Program-made: the position numbers and the translations under genes
The notes under the pieces: generated by a model
Databases searched by the model: none
Told to the model about the DNA's origin: nothing
Seen by the model: only the letters and a program-made list of their open reading frames with translations
In this document: piece by piece, positions 30,174-42,155 of the stretch
How positions within the stretch are numbered: position 1 is the first letter of the stretch
How the letters are laid out: each line of letters opens with the position of its first letter
Assembly: GCA_014529385.2 (NCBI GenBank)
Contig: CM043956.1
Location: forward strand, 91,156,721-91,220,720
Direction: 5' to 3'
Source: Adiantum capillus-veneris
Taxonomy: Eukaryota; Streptophyta; Polypodiopsida; Polypodiales; Pteridaceae
DNA length: 64,000 nucleotides

Positions 30174-31505
30174 CTCAAGATGGCACACCCGGTCAAGTCA
30201 TATGACCATGTGACAAATTGAGACTATATTTGTAATTATATACAAAATAAAGACATTGTGTATGTGTGACACATAGACCCAAGGTATGCTAGACGTGTCT
30301 TGGCAAGAAACTATAGCTCAAGATAACACACCCAATCAAGCCATATGACTATGTGAGAAATTGAGACTATAGAATTTGTAACTACATGGAAAAAAAACTA
30401 AAAGTCTTAAAAACTTTAACGGTTTTTATCGTAAAAAGAGGCACAACTACACATTTGGTAAGAATGGATAGCTCAAGAGACCCGATCAAGCCATATGCAT
30501 AGGTAGAAGAACTGAAGGTAAAAATCGATAGCTCAAGATGGCACACCCGGTCAAGCCATATGACCATGTGACAAATTGAGACTATAGAATTTGTAACTAC
30601 ATGGGAATAAAAACTAACAGTCTTAAAAACTTTAACGCTTTTTATCGTAAAAAGAGGCACAACTACACATTTGGTAAGAATGGAAAGCTCAAGAGACCCG
30701 GTCAAGCCATGTGTAGAAGAACTGAAGGTAAAAATTGATAGCTCAAGATGGCACACCCGGTCAAGCCATATGACCATGTGACAAATTGAGACTATAGAAT
30801 TTGTAACTACATGGAAAAAAAAATAACAGTCTTAAAACGCTTTTTATCGTAAAAAGAGGCACAACTACACATTTGGTAAGAATGGATAGCGCAAGAGACC
30901 CGGTCAAGCCATATGCATAGGTAGAAGAACTGAAGGTAAAAATCTGTAGCTCAAGATGGCACACCCGGTCAAGCCATATGACCATGTGACAAATTGAGAC
31001 TATAGAATTTGTAACTACATGGAAAAAAAACTAACAGTCTTAAAAACTTTAACACTTTTTATCGTAAAAAGAGGCACAACTACACATTTGGTAAGAAATG
31101 GATAGCTCAAGAGACCCGGTCAAGCCATATGCATAGGTAGAAGAACTGAAGGTAAAAATCGATAGCTCAAGATGGCACACCCAATCAAGCCATATGACCA
31201 TGTGACAAATTGAGACTATAGAATTTGTAACGACATGGAAAAAAAAATAACAGTCTTAAAAACTTTAACGCTTTTTATCATAAAAAGAGGCACAACTACA
31301 CATTTGGTAAGAATGGATAGCTCAAGAGACCCAGTCAAGCCATATGCATAGGTAGAAGAACTGAAGGTAAAAATCAATAGCTCAAGATGGCACACCCGGT
31401 CAAGCCATATGACCATATGACAAATTGAGACTATAGAATTTGTAACTACATGGGAAAAAAACTAACAGTCTTAAAACACTTTTTATCGTAAAAAGAGGCA
31501 GAACT
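30174..31505. repeat. ~212-bp tandem satellite, about six copies
   Basis: The unit starting CTCAAGATGGCACACCCGGTC begins at 30317 (variant), 30531, 30742, 30950, 31166 and 31381, with spacings of 208-216 bp. A more diverged start occurs at 30174. Each unit contains a related half-motif (CTCAAGAGACCCGGTCAAGCC), so it may have arisen by internal duplication. The repeating open frames here (MVIWLDRVCHLEL...) are by-products. Confidence 0.93.
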
Positions 31506-32958
31506 CTAAAACCTAAAAAACATCTGCAAACTATCTCATGACTTTGGACTATACCTAATTTTAAAGGACCTAACAACTTATGAAAAATGACCTACAAATT
31601 TTAAAATAAAAAACTGCATTATAGGACTGTTTTTGTATATGTACGATTGTAACGACATGGGCACCATGCTTGTCCGTAAATAAAAAATTGCTCACTTGCT
31701 ACAATACTATATACACCATGCAAGGCAGGGGAAGGCCACATTGACTATATTCCTATGCCATGCAATGTAGGGGAAGCATCGGCAAGGACCTGTACTGATC
31801 CCATGGCTGCAAGCATTTGCAACCATGTAGATCATAGGTCCTGCCTTTGGCAAGCTCATTTGCATGGGCTACCTTGATCGCGGGGACTTTGTGCATTGGC
31901 TACCTTATAGCTTTCCTCACCTAGCCATGAGAAGCCCCGACATCTTAAATTGTCAAGAGTTGCTCCGTCATTTGTTTGGTGTTTTCACTATCGATCTTGA
32001 TTGTATGCTGGCTTACAATATGGATGCAACAATATTTTAGCAATAACTTCTATTATTTTCTTGTTGTCCTCTTTTACTCATTTTTTGTCTATTTTCACAT
32101 GAGGTCGAGAGAGAGCTCAGAGGCGCACTTGGACTGCCCTAAGGTCGAGGCCGCCTGCTTCCACCATTCTTCTATTTTTGCCATGAAATCAGGCCTGCCA
32201 GTTTTTTGTCCACATTTTACTCAAAGCTGAAAAGAAGGCCATAACTATTCTGAAAACGTCCTGCTTTTGATTCCTTTGCTTTACCATATAATTAGCTTAT
32301 GGCAATACAATTGTCTTACCCATTCCCTACAATCCATATAAAGCAATACTTCAATCGTAGCAAGAAAAAAAAGTTTCCTACATCCGCACTAATAATCAAT
32401 ACTTCAATCATAATGACTAAGAATGGCCAAGTAGGAGGTGCATCTCACATAAAGGGGTCAAACTATCTCATTAAGCATTCACAAAATTAGAATTTAGGTA
32501 GGATCTTTGGACCGTTTATTTAGTGAATGAAAAAGGCAGAGAAATAGAGGATCTAACAGTGGGGAGCTAGACTGCAACATTGCTACTATACACAAAAGAG
32601 TAGGAGAGTCTCAACACTGTCTTCTCCTCATAAATGCACACACAACTGTGATAATCCAAGTGGCTTAAAAGTTTTGGCAAACTAGTATAAGCTTTGTATA
32701 AGCCAAGGTGTTAGCTGTCGCAAACAAAACTGTTGATGTCACCCCATTGGGGAGATAGTTTTGAGCACGCATCCTGACTCATAGTAGCCATAAAGTTTCA
32801 AAACATTTCGTGTGAGACGAGTTTCATAAGTTTCGAAACACTTTCGCCTGATCAAGAAACACCACCTCTAAAGTTTCATCACCAATCATGAGTAACAATC
32901 CATAAAAATGCATGTGTAAAGTTTATTCATATAACGCCTTGCCGTAGAGGTTACTTAC
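31506..32958. other. No gene recognised
   Basis: Mixed AT-rich DNA. Short frames at 31976-32230 and 32299-32490 lack any recognisable domain. It probably forms intron or intergenic sequence next to the SERINC-like exons. Confidence 0.4.
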
Positions 32959-33097
32959 CAAAGACAAGGAGAGAGTCCAGAATCCACCATGAGTCGAAGA
33001 ATCGTTGTTATTTGGAAGGATAAGAGGTAACTGAGCATATCTATGGGCATCTAGAGATCCAAGGCAACACCCAATTAAACAAAAAAATAGCATCACT
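32959..33097 (-). CDS. Possible second SERINC-family exon
   Basis: Open between an acceptor (CTATTATTAG|) and a strong donor (|GTAAGTAA) on the minus strand. The peptide begins with a hydrophobic stretch (MLFFCLIGCCLG) and ends DSSTHGGFWTL. This loosely resembles the SERINC segment in which a membrane helix is followed by a 'W-H-x-G-W/F-W' motif. It lies in the right order and strand, about 700 bp downstream of the clearer exon. Homology is weak, and intervening exons expected in the family were not found. Confidence 0.3.
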
Positions 33098-33798
33098 CTA
33101 ATAATAGAGGGATAGAGTAGACGTGGAGAGAGGCTTGAGATAGACATTGCTTAACATGTGAAAGACCCTACAAGCCTTGGCTGAGTTCAAATACAAAATT
33201 TCTTCCGTGGATGTCTATAATAGTTCGGACACTCACTGCCTTAGAACAAGCACTTCAACTCAACAACAAAACTGATCTCAGCATGTGTGATACTTCGCAA
33301 CTTGATTTAATGTAGAGCTACAAACACCTTGTTAAATGCCTCTTCACACAAAGATGAACCACTCAATGGCAATTGACAAGACAGGGTGCAAAGCTCACAA
33401 GCACGCACATTGAGTCAAAGGTCCAATGCCGGTCAGAACACATACAGTCGTTCCAGTAATGACTACTCTATTCAAAGCAATCTGGTCCATTGCCGATAAG
33501 AACACATAGAGTCGTTCCAGAAATGAGCACCCCTTTTGTAACAACCTCTAGCACCTATCTCCTTACAAGATTCATCAAATATTTTTGTCATGATAATCAA
33601 GGCACAACTCAGTTGTTAGAGTAGCGATAGAAGTTAAGCTAGCTACATGCATTGGGCGATAATTGAGCAGTACTACTATACTTCAAATGCACTTTTAACT
33701 TCATGACCAAACCATGTTGGAATCCTCAAACCAAAGGTGAACATACATTTGACAGTTATCATCAATAATTTGCAAGTAAGAGTTGAATATTTTCTTAC

Positions 33799-34114
33799 TT
33801 GGGAGTTCGGAAAGGGCCTTGTGGCTATAGTCTCGCACCATCCAAGCAAGAAGAAGACTGAGAAGAAAAAGAAAGGCATAAATGTAGCGGACCAGCATCC
33901 TGTTCACTCGATCACATGAACGCCCTGCGCATGTTTCTGACATGCAATCAGCACATGCTTCATATATACGCTCTTGTGAAATCCATATCATTTCACCAGG
34001 TCTTGCGGTAGCATTGGCTGTTGGTTGCTCTGTAGTCTGCATTGTGTTGAGGCAAAGCTGCCTAAATGATACAAAGCATCTCAATGTGAACCTGCTGGGG
34101 TGGTGAAAGGACAT
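33799..34114 (-). CDS. SERINC/TMS1-family membrane protein, 5' exon
   Basis: The minus frame reads ...ACADCMSETCAGRSCDRVNRMLVRYIYAFLFLLSLLLAWMVRDYSHKALSELPS (given here in pieces: RYIYAFLFLLSLLLAW, MVRDYSHKAL) and stops at a clean donor AA|GTAAGA. The pattern [RK]-x-x-Y-A/G-x-x-F-x-L-x-x-L-x-A-W-x-x-R-D-Y-x-x-x-A-L is that of the first membrane helix of plant SERINC-type proteins. These are multi-pass endomembrane/plasma-membrane proteins linked to serine-derived lipids and lipid scrambling. Start codon is uncertain: ATG at 34114 or, more likely, ATG at 34042 (MQTTEQPT). The window does not show a complete gene: remaining exons are missing or far away. Confidence 0.68.
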
Positions 34115-34126
34115 TCATATCAACAG

Positions 34127-35054
34127 GCAGACGCTAAGGGTAATGTTTTTTTCTCTGTGTGGCTTGTTGAAAGTTTTGTGCTTGACTCTGTCTGCTTTGC
34201 TTAGAAAGGATAACTGAGCTTTGAGATTCTCCTGTTGAGGTCCTGATATGGGAGATAGAGGATCCCCCTTATCACCCCTTCATGTGGCTCCGAATTTGGC
34301 CCTCCTGCTCTTCTTATCTAACTGGTGGCCCCTGTAGCCTGCGAGCTCGCCCCTTCTTTGTGGCCCATTTCTACATGCTTTAGGGCTTGTGCTTGATTGG
34401 ACACCATCCTCGCATACTCATAAGCGATTTACCCTGTCAATGGCGACCAGCTATGGCGACTAGATTTCCCGCTTGATTAAAAGGGATGTGTGCAAGTAGG
34501 GGTCCGTCACATGCAGGCTGGGAGTGTTCAGGAAAAGTGTGCCTCAGCTTTAGCCTTGATCCGGTTGCAAAATCAAAGTAGCCGGTTGAGGGGAGGGCAA
34601 GAAGCAGAAAATTTCGCTTAAAATACATGAAAAATAGTGTAATTTTGCAAAAATACTGGCTAGTATCGTAAAATTTTTGGTTTTTATTTGTCTTGGAGGA
34701 TTTTTGTATGTTTGTGAAAATGTTTTTTTTCGAACACTGCATGATGTAGGGCACATGGCTAGAAAAATTCATTTTTCCTAACCAAAGAAAATAAGGACAA
34801 ACTTGAAATTCTCCCGGTTTTTAGGTCAAAATTTGAAGCTTTTGCCGGTAATAACACTAGAAGTTGTGAAATTTCCAAGTTTTCTTCAAGGCAAGCTCAA
34901 AATCTAACCAGGATTTCAGGATTTCAGCCGGTTAAAATACACTGGACCCCGGTTTTTTTCTAGCACTGGTAGGGCAGGTCGGCTATCACCCTTTTGGCAC
35001 ATGAAAGGCTGGTTGGTGCCTTTCTTCAATCGATGTAAAGCACACTTTTGAGCA
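34127..35054. other. No gene recognised
   Basis: Non-coding DNA between the SERINC-like exon and the Tat-type element. It could hold the promoter/5' UTR of the SERINC-like gene, but no clear TATA was chosen. 'GTCGGCTATCACCCTTTT' at about 34979 echoes the LTR end plus PPT of the adjoining element and may be a tiny displaced fragment. Confidence 0.35.
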
Positions 35055-35098
35055 GGGTAAATTGGGAGAGAGAGATATTAGGGAAGGGGTATGTAGGG

Positions 35099-35140
<42 letters not shown>

Positions 35141-35261
35141 GTTTTATCCGATGCCCATAGGGCGGGGGGGGGGGACTACGGTGGGGGGGTACTGAGAGTG
35201 GGGGAGGGTGAAAGGAGTTTTTTCTTGTTTTTTTTCTTTGATTTCCGAAAGTCGGCTATCA
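35055..35261 (-). repeat. 3' LTR stub of E2
   Basis: Matches 44187-44457 from 'GGGTAAATTGGG' to the terminus 'GAAAGTCGGCTATCA', including the GA tract, G-runs and 'GGTACTGAGAGTGGGG'. Only about the first 207 bp (element sense) of the LTR remain. Homology stops at a sharp edge near 35054, so most of U3 and all of R/U5 are deleted or collapsed. Confidence 0.85.
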
Positions 35262-35265
35262 TTAG

Positions 35266-35278
35266 CCCTCTCCCTTTT
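35266..35278 (-). other. Polypurine tract of E2
   Basis: Element sense AAAAGGGAGAGGG, four bases from the TGATAGCC terminus of the 3' LTR. It fixes the orientation and the LTR boundary. Confidence 0.8.
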
Positions 35279-35290
35279 GGCTAGAGGCAT

Positions 35291-36508
35291 TCATGCTTCT
35301 AGCACTTCTTCTGCTTCTTCAGCTGTAGAGTTAGAGGGTTCTCCCTCTTCTGGAATGTCTAGCACGAATTCTGGGTCAAACCTAAGAAAATACCTTTTCA
35401 GTCTCCATCCATTGACTCTAGTCTTGTGAATTCTCCCATCTGCTTCCATCAGCTTATAACTGCCGTTGTCGTAGCGCTTCTTGATGATGAATGGCCCTTC
35501 CCATCTGGGTTGAAATTTCTTGTCCTTCCTAGTGTCAAATCTGTTGTCGTATCGTAGTACTAACATGCCTTTTTCCAGTCCTTTCTCTTTAAGCCCTTGA
35601 TTGAAAGTGAGTCGGTGTGGTTCTACCTGTGCTGCATAGTGATTGATCGCTTCTTCCCTATCCAGTTGGAGTCTCTCTAGATCCAAGATGTGGTTTCGGA
35701 GGTTTACAATTGGACGGTGTGTCTGGCTAGCCAAGACTCGTAAGCTGGCTATTTGTACCTCAATGGGTAGAATTGCCTCCTTCCCATAAACTAGATGGAA
35801 AGGAGTGAAACCTAGTGATGTTCGGAACGTTGTTCTGTAGACCCAAAGAGCTGCCATGAGATGTTTATCCTAGTCTCCTGTGTGGTTGTTCACCTGTTTT
35901 GTGATGATTTTGCAAATCATTCCATTTACCTTGTCTACCAGACCATTGCATTGTGGGTAGTATGGTGTGGAATGCCGACGTGTGATGCCTAACTTCTTCA
36001 TCAGTTCTCCCACCAAATCACCTCTGAATCCTGGTCCTCTATCTGATATTATCTCAAGAGGAGTGCCGAAATGGCAAACGATATGCTCAAAAATGAACTT
36101 TGCCACCTCTTGGGCTGTAATGCGGGTGGTGGTCGTTGCTTCTGCCCATCGCGTCATGTAGTCTACACCCACTATGATGTACATTTTACCTGATTGGGCC
36201 CTTGGTAAAGGACCGATTGCATCTATTCCCCATTTCTCAAAAGGACCATATGAAATGATAGGGGTTTGTGGCTCGTAGGTTAACGTGCGATCACTGGCCA
36301 CTTGACAAGCCTTACATGTTTTACTCCAATGGTGTACATCTCTATTCAAACTAAGCCAAAAGTATCCTGCCTGTAGAATCTTCCTACTGGTGATATCTAG
36401 AGCAAAAAGACCGCCGCAGACGCCGTCATGGCAACTTGAAATTACCTCTGTGATTTCACTGGAGGTTGGCACCCGCCTGAGAATTTGATCTTTGCCCTTA
36501 CAATACAA
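35291..36508 (-). pseudogene. Integrase of E2
   Basis: 36508-35870 carries the zinc module (CHDGVCGGLF, SLNRDVHHW, CKACQ) and core: KWGIDAIGPLP (first Asp), ISDRGPGFRG (second Asp), YYPQCNGLVDKVN, where the catalytic Glu is replaced by Asp. 35857-35291 carries the core end (YRTTFRTSLGFTPFHLVYG) and the C-terminal domain (RWEGPFIIKKRYDNGSYKL). A stop separates the two. Only a single HHCC module is present, in contrast to E1. Confidence 0.88.
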
Positions 36509-36553
36509 GTGGTCGTCTATAAGGCGGTACCTAGTAGCCTTCCTTACCAGCCA

Positions 36554-37405
36554 TTATTTTTGTCCTTTGGTGTGTCCTGCTGGACATTCTCCTGTATCTA
36601 GAAAGCTAATGATATCAGGCATAGCATCACTACCTTGGAAGAGGGGTAGTTTTAATTTGATTGCTCCTACGGGAACATCTTGTATTCTTTCTTTAGCTAG
36701 TGCATCTGCCTCTTGATTTTTTGCTCTGGGGACATGGAAGAGCTTCACTGCTTCAAACTTCTTCAGAAGGTCCTTAACTTGGCGAAGTTGACCAAGTAAA
36801 ACATGATTTTTGCATTCCCAGGTGCCATTTATCTGCCTTATCAAAACCAAAGTGTCGTCGAACACATTCAAGCACTGAATTCTTTGTGAAATACATTGTT
36901 CCAACCCAAGGATTAGGGCTGCATATTCTGCTTCATTGTTGGAGTGGGAGTGTAATAACTGTCCCATGGAGAATACTCTTTCTTGTTGTTCATTGAAAAT
37001 GACCATGCCTGCTGCAGACTGATCCATTGTTCTCTTGTATGCTCCGTCAAAGAAAAGAGAGTGAGCTCTCTCTAGCTTAGGACTTTCTTTATCTGGTGTT
37101 CCTTCCTTTGCTTCCGTGTTGACCTTCAGCTTCTTCTCATAATGGCGATGAGTGAGAATTCCCGCTAAACTAGCCCTGGTGGAGTTTTCTACTTGCATGG
37201 TGTAGTCAAACTCTTGTAGTCTAATTAACCACTTTGAGATCCTAGATGAGACATCCATGTGTCGCATTACACATGGGAAAACCTCTTCCATTGTCAGGAT
37301 TACAAATGGTCTAGGCAGGAGATAGGAGAGGAACTTTGTGGTAGCAAACATTAGTGCCAGAACCATGTGTTCTACTTCGGTGAATCCTTTTTCTAATGGG
37401 GTCAT
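36554..37405 (-). pseudogene. RNase H pair of E2 (classic remnant plus archaeal-type)
   Basis: The first 90 codons are the end of the retroviral RNase H/connection region (EVEHMVLALMFATTKF, SKWLIRLQEFDYTM). From LFFDGAYKRTMDQSAAGMVIF through HSNNEAEYAALILGLE and FDDTLVLIRQI to AKNQEADALAKE is an archaeal/plant-type RNase H with its D, E, D, D acidic residues apparently present. This second RNase H domain is a known hallmark of Tat-lineage elements. Confidence 0.88.
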
Positions 37406-37408
37406 GAC

Positions 37409-38654
37409 TCAACTAGAGAAGTAAATAGGGCGCATGAAAGAAGTTTTGGGATCCTTTTGCATTAGCACTGCTTCTAGTGTATCATTTCCCACACTAGGGT
37501 TCACATAAAATGGCTCGTCCCACTTAGGAGGTGAAATAGTGGGAAGCTTAGCTATGACTTGCTTCACTTCAGTAAATTGTTGCTCATTCTCTTCACTCCA
37601 TGATAAAACATCCCTTTGGGTGAGTTGTTGTAGAGGAAGGACCACTTGAGATAGCAGGTGAATGAACCTGCTTAAGTATCTTACCTTCTGAAGGAAAGAA
37701 ACCAGCTGCTTGGCGGTGGTGGGTGATGATGAAGATACCAGAGCTTGAATCTTGCTAGGGTCAGCCTCGATCCCTTTTGCTGAAATTACATGACCAAGGA
37801 GAGTGACTTTGCTCTCACCAATGTGACACTTGTCCACGTTGAGTTGGCCACCCAAGGTTTGCAGCCTGGTTAAGCCATCATAGACTTTGCTTAAATGAAG
37901 GGCTCGTGAGCTATAGATGCAAAACATCCATGAAAACCCGTATTGATGCTCCAAAGTAAGGCTAGAAAACAAAAGTCACATAGCGTTGAAATGTGGCTGG
38001 GGCGTTAGTGAGGCCAAACGGCATCACTTTGTAGGCAAAACATCCCCAAGGGGTGATGAAGGTTGTCTTCTTCTGATCCTCCTCTGCAATGCTAATCTGG
38101 AAGTATCCTAAGTAGCCATCGCATACTGTGTAGTGTTCGTGACCTGCCACTTCATTGAGTATTTCATCCTGGAATGGGAGGGGAAAGTGGTCTCTCTGCG
38201 TGGCTGTATTGAGAGGTTTGTAATCCACACAGACTCTCCATTTACCTTTTTTTTTTTGTGTGACTACTACTGGGGAGACCCATTCTGAGTCTTCGACAGG
38301 GTAGATGAAACCTGCTTGTAGCAACCTTCTTAATTCTTTAAGCAATGCCTCTTGTTGGATTACTCCAAGTCTTCTAAGCTTTTGTACTACGGGTTTACTG
38401 CCTTCCTTGAGCTTTATGTGGTGTTGCACTACTGTAATTCCTGTGATCTTATCATAGCCATCAATGAACAAAGTAGTGAAGTTACCTAACATGGAGAAGT
38501 ACTCCTTCCTTTCTTCATTGGTTAACTCATTTGAGAGAATTTTTTGTAGCTTACCTGCATCCTCCAATGACTGCATACCTGGTGATCCCTCTTGGTTTGC
38601 CGAGGTTACTTGAGATTGTGCTAATCTATCTGGGTTTTTAAGAATGACTCCCAT
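37409..38654 (-). pseudogene. Reverse transcriptase of E2
   Basis: 38654-37962: KLRRLGVIQQ, WVSPVVVTQKKKGKWRVCVDYKPLN, YLGYFQISIAEED, YKVMPFGLTNAPATFQ. 37972-37409: the remainder after a frameshift. The catalytic YxDD box has decayed (FMDV in one frame), followed by LLGHVISAKGIE and thumb sequence. Inactive. Confidence 0.9.
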
Positions 38655-38657
38655 TAC

Positions 38658-39567
38658 TTAGATGCTACTGTCACTCCCGTCAGTGGTGGTTGTGTCTTCT
38701 CCTGAGGTAGATGAGTAGTCGCTGGTGGACTTGTCTTCTGAAACCTCCAAGATCATATTGCGCTGCTTTCCAGTCCTCATGTCGTAAAATATGGACTTCC
38801 CTTTGGCATCCTTCATCTGGATCATCCTGGTGCTCCAGTCTTGTTTAGCTTCCATAGCCATAAGCCAAGGCCTTCCAAGAATGATGGGGTAGCCCTCCCT
38901 TTGTGTGGCATGACAAAGATGTCACCTCCACTTCTGTATTGAATGCTTTTACTTTGACCGCATTTACAATGCCTACGCATTTTACTCTTACATTGTTTGC
39001 CATCTTGGCTCGGCAGGGTGCCGGCCTACTTACCTCTAGACCTAGATGGTGCATCATCTTTTCACTCATGACGCATATTTGTGCGCCACCATCTATGTAG
39101 ATGTTTGAAATCCGCTGCCCTTTCATGTGAGCATCCATGGTTGGCAGGATGTCGTCGAGATCCCTCCCAAAGATAGCCCCAGCTATCCGTGGTCTTGATT
39201 TCCTGGTACTTACCATTTTCGTCCATTGCCTCCTCATTCTGGGTGCAAGGTGGAGTAATTGGGGCCAAGTTATCTTCGGGCCCTGCATTAACACATCCTG
39301 AACTAAGTCATAGGGTTGTGCATCCTCACCTAGTGAGAAGTCCACGATGTCTATCTTCCGCCGCGGTTTAGCTGCTTGCTTGCTAGACTCGACCTTCCCT
39401 TTCATCTTCTCTTCTTTTTGAGATGCCTCCTCGTGCCTCGCACGTTTCACTCCCATAGCATCCACTTCTTCTACCTTCACTTTTCCTTTGTGCTTCTCTC
39501 GAGATGACTCTTCTACCTTCGCCTTCCCTTTAGCCTCTAAGCTAATAACACTCACGGCTTGGTTCAC
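38658..39567 (-). pseudogene. Protease region of E2
   Basis: A Lys/Glu-rich linker, then IYIDGGAQICVMSEKMMHHLGL, the retropepsin motif with Ser replaced by Gly (DGG), then KMANNVRVKCVGIV. A frameshift near 38850 moves to 38861-38658 (KDAKGKSIFYDMRTGKQ). This is the conventional location between gag and RT. Confidence 0.75.
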
Positions 39568-40539
39568 AGCAGGTGGTGGGGGTAGTGGCAGAATGAGAGG
39601 TTGGGGTGGTGGTATCTGTTGTACAGGTGGTCGCAGGATTTGGACCGGTGGAATTGGTCCCTACTGCCTAGGTGGTGGTGTTCTTGCTCTTGGCGGAGAG
39701 ATCTGATTCGGTCTCCCCCCTCTATTGAAATTCTGTCTCCTCGGGTGTGGGTAGTAGTACATTCCATGGCCGTCTTCCCCACAGTTGTAACAGTGGTACT
39801 CTGGGTTCTGCCTTTGTTGTCCCCTTCCTTGTTCTAGTTTTCTGCCAGATGCATGCCCTTGCTACACCAGATGCACAGATAAACTCTCTAGTTGGGTGGT
39901 GATGCGACTCAGCAGGTCTTGCTGTTCTTCTGATGCCTCCTGTGGTTGGACTCTATGATTGGCTGTTGCAGCCACTGGGGTTGGTCCGACCGAGCTTGTT
40001 TCCTCTGACTCGTTTACTCTTGCTTGCATGCGCAGCTTCTTGTCTTTAAGGCGGGCTACTTTGACTGCCAACTCATATGTTGCAGGAAACCTTCCCTTCA
40101 CCTTCTCTCTAAGCGGCGACCATAGACCAGCAATGAAACGGTCCTTCTTTAGGAAATTAGGCGCTCCTTCGCCTTCCTCCAGTGTGGCAACCCATCTCTC
40201 CCATAAGTCCACAAACTTTGACTCATAGGTGGCATACTCCAGCAAGCCTCCCTGCTTTAATTTTGTCAGTAGTTGCCATAGCTTCTACAAGGTTGTGCCT
40301 CCACTAAACCTCTTTACAAAAGCAGCCCTTAACACATCCCATGCATTCTTGGTAGCCTGGGGCAATGCATTATACCAGGACTTGGCCTCTACTTTCATTA
40401 GTAGAGGAAAAATTCTAAGTCGTGAAGCGTCGTCATCTTTGTTGGAGACGACACAAGCAATGTCGAAATCATCCAAAAAGTCGGTGGTGAGATCCTCTCC
40501 CTTCTTTCCACTAAACGTGGGGAAAGAAACACTTGCCAT
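39564..40539 (-). pseudogene. Gag of E2
   Basis: 40539 ATG opens MASVSFPTFSGKKGEDL...KSWYNALPQATKNAWDVL. An in-frame UAG at 40285 is followed by ESKFVDLWERW, FIAGLWSPLREKVKGRF and a basic tail (40245-39862). A zinc knuckle CYNCGEDGHGMYY near 39790 has lost its last Cys. Pro-rich sequence follows (39782-39564). Confidence 0.8.
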
Positions 40540-40926
40540 GGTGGTGACTCGGGAAATTACAAACCTTTTTCATTTTCTCTTTTTTTCCTTTTTCTTTTAA
40601 AAAAAAAACATCAACAGTAGCGGCTCATAGCGGCTTTTTACAGGGGTGGATGGATAGGTTAAACCAGGATCAAAATAGAGACATTAAAGGAATGATGGTA
40701 ATCTAATATGGGGAGAATGATACGGTTCGGGGAATTGAGTATTTCTCCTGGTACCGCCGCACCGAATAGGTAAACGATCTTCTGTTGGTAGAAGACTTTC
40801 CTATCTACATAGATATTCACATGCATATGCTGCAGGAATCTGAACGGGAATGCCGTCGGCCCGTTTTCCATCATGCACAGAGGGTGGAATACTTACTTAT
40901 ACTCTTACCGTGCCAGTGTTGATGAG

Positions 40927-41427
40927 TCAGCACATCCACAAGAGGTCGTCGCCTTTCATGGGCTCTACCTTTCCTTCGTTGCTCAGCACGTACGGGGTGA
41001 TGGTGACGCGTCTGACCACTCCCAGCCTTTTGGCCAACAGCAATTGTAGGTAATTTCCGTAATCGGCGTGTTGCATGAATTCTACTCCATTCAGCTGCAG
41101 CTTGTCTCCAGCCCACTGGGTCTCTCCCGTGCTAGAGAGCTTCTTCAGGATAAGTTGTACAGGGAGAGGAGGAAGGTCCTCCACTCGCTTCCCAAAACAG
41201 CGAGAGTAGTAGCCGAACCACTCTTCCCTAGGACATGGGAATATTCTCACCACTTCTTCTTCTGGATTGTCGAAGTGGATTGGTAGCACTCGCATGCGTC
41301 GTGCAAATCGGTAGGCGACCTTCCGCCGCTTAGCTTCGGATGACTTCTTCTTTGACAAAGTGGGTACAACCCGGCTCTCTGAGCTCGAAGCACTTGCTTG
41401 GCCAGATGCCTCTCCCTTTGGGGTCAT
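40927..41427 (-). CDS. Extra ORF upstream of gag in E2
   Basis: 166 codons between the 5' LTR/PBS and gag, continuing with shifts in neighbouring frames (41856-41439, 41116-40659). Features: basic N-terminus (KKKSSEAKRRK), FPCPREEWFGYYSRCFGKRVEDLPPLP, LNGVEFMQHADYGNYLQLLLAKRLGVVRRV. Ogre/Tat elements are known to carry an ORF of unknown function here. No motif recognised. Confidence 0.55.
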   Translation of the reverse strand: MTPKGEASGQASASSSESRVVPTLSKKKSSEAKRRKVAYRFARRMRVLPIHFDNPEEEVVRIFPCPREEWFGYYSRCFGKRVEDLPPLPVQLILKKLSSTGETQWAGDKLQLNGVEFMQHADYGNYLQLLLAKRLGVVRRVTITPYVLSNEGKVEPMKGDDLLWMC

Positions 41428-41913
41428 GTGTTTCTAGGCTATCCTATCTTCTCCTTGCCCTTTGCTCGAGCAACCCCTTTAGGCCACTTTGGAGTGATAT
41501 CTTTGTCTACAGTTTCTTTAGGGAAAAGAGGCCTCACCGTTTGCTTCCCTTTCTTGACGTGAATGATTTCTTTGCGATGAATGTCGATGTAGATGACTTC
41601 AGCCCTTCCGCTGTCTTCGTTGCTGGTGCTCATAGACCGTGTGCCTTGGTTGACAACAGTGATGGCACTTCACCAATCTCCCACCTGATGCTTTCAATTT
41701 ATAGTTAGAACGAGTGACACGAGATGGAGAATTTACCTCTTGAACGTTGATGACACTGCAGCCTGGAAGTAGCACCTCAATGAAGGCGGCTAGTGCCTCC
41801 TTCGTCTCCTCTTCTTCCATCCTCCAGTTAGAAAAATCCTTCAGCCACTCGTCCAAGATTGATAGTGGGAGTCACTTTCAGCATTGTAAACTGAACGGTC
41901 TTAGAAAAGCCCT

Positions 41914-41930
41914 CCTCAGTGGGGGCACCA
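41914..41930 (-). other. Primer binding site of E2
   Basis: Element sense TGGTGCCCCCACTGAGG, starting two bases inside the 5' LTR. It ends in the TGG complementary to a tRNA CCA tail. Which tRNA was not determined. Confidence 0.65.
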
Positions 41931-41932
41931 AA

Positions 41933-42092
41933 TGACGGATGCAAAGCGGACCCCGAACCCCGACGGCCTCTAAAACGCCGGGGGTAGAATGGCACGCCTC
42001 GAGCCTGCCACGGTAAAGCGAACAGGGGGCACCACCTAGCTTTGAGCGGCTAGGACGAAAAACCCATGATGATATGAACACCGCAAACCTAC

Positions 42093-42155
<63 letters not shown>

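Noticed and set aside
30382-31416. Repeated MVIWLDRVCHLEL frames
   Set aside because: Periodic frames created by the 212-bp satellite.
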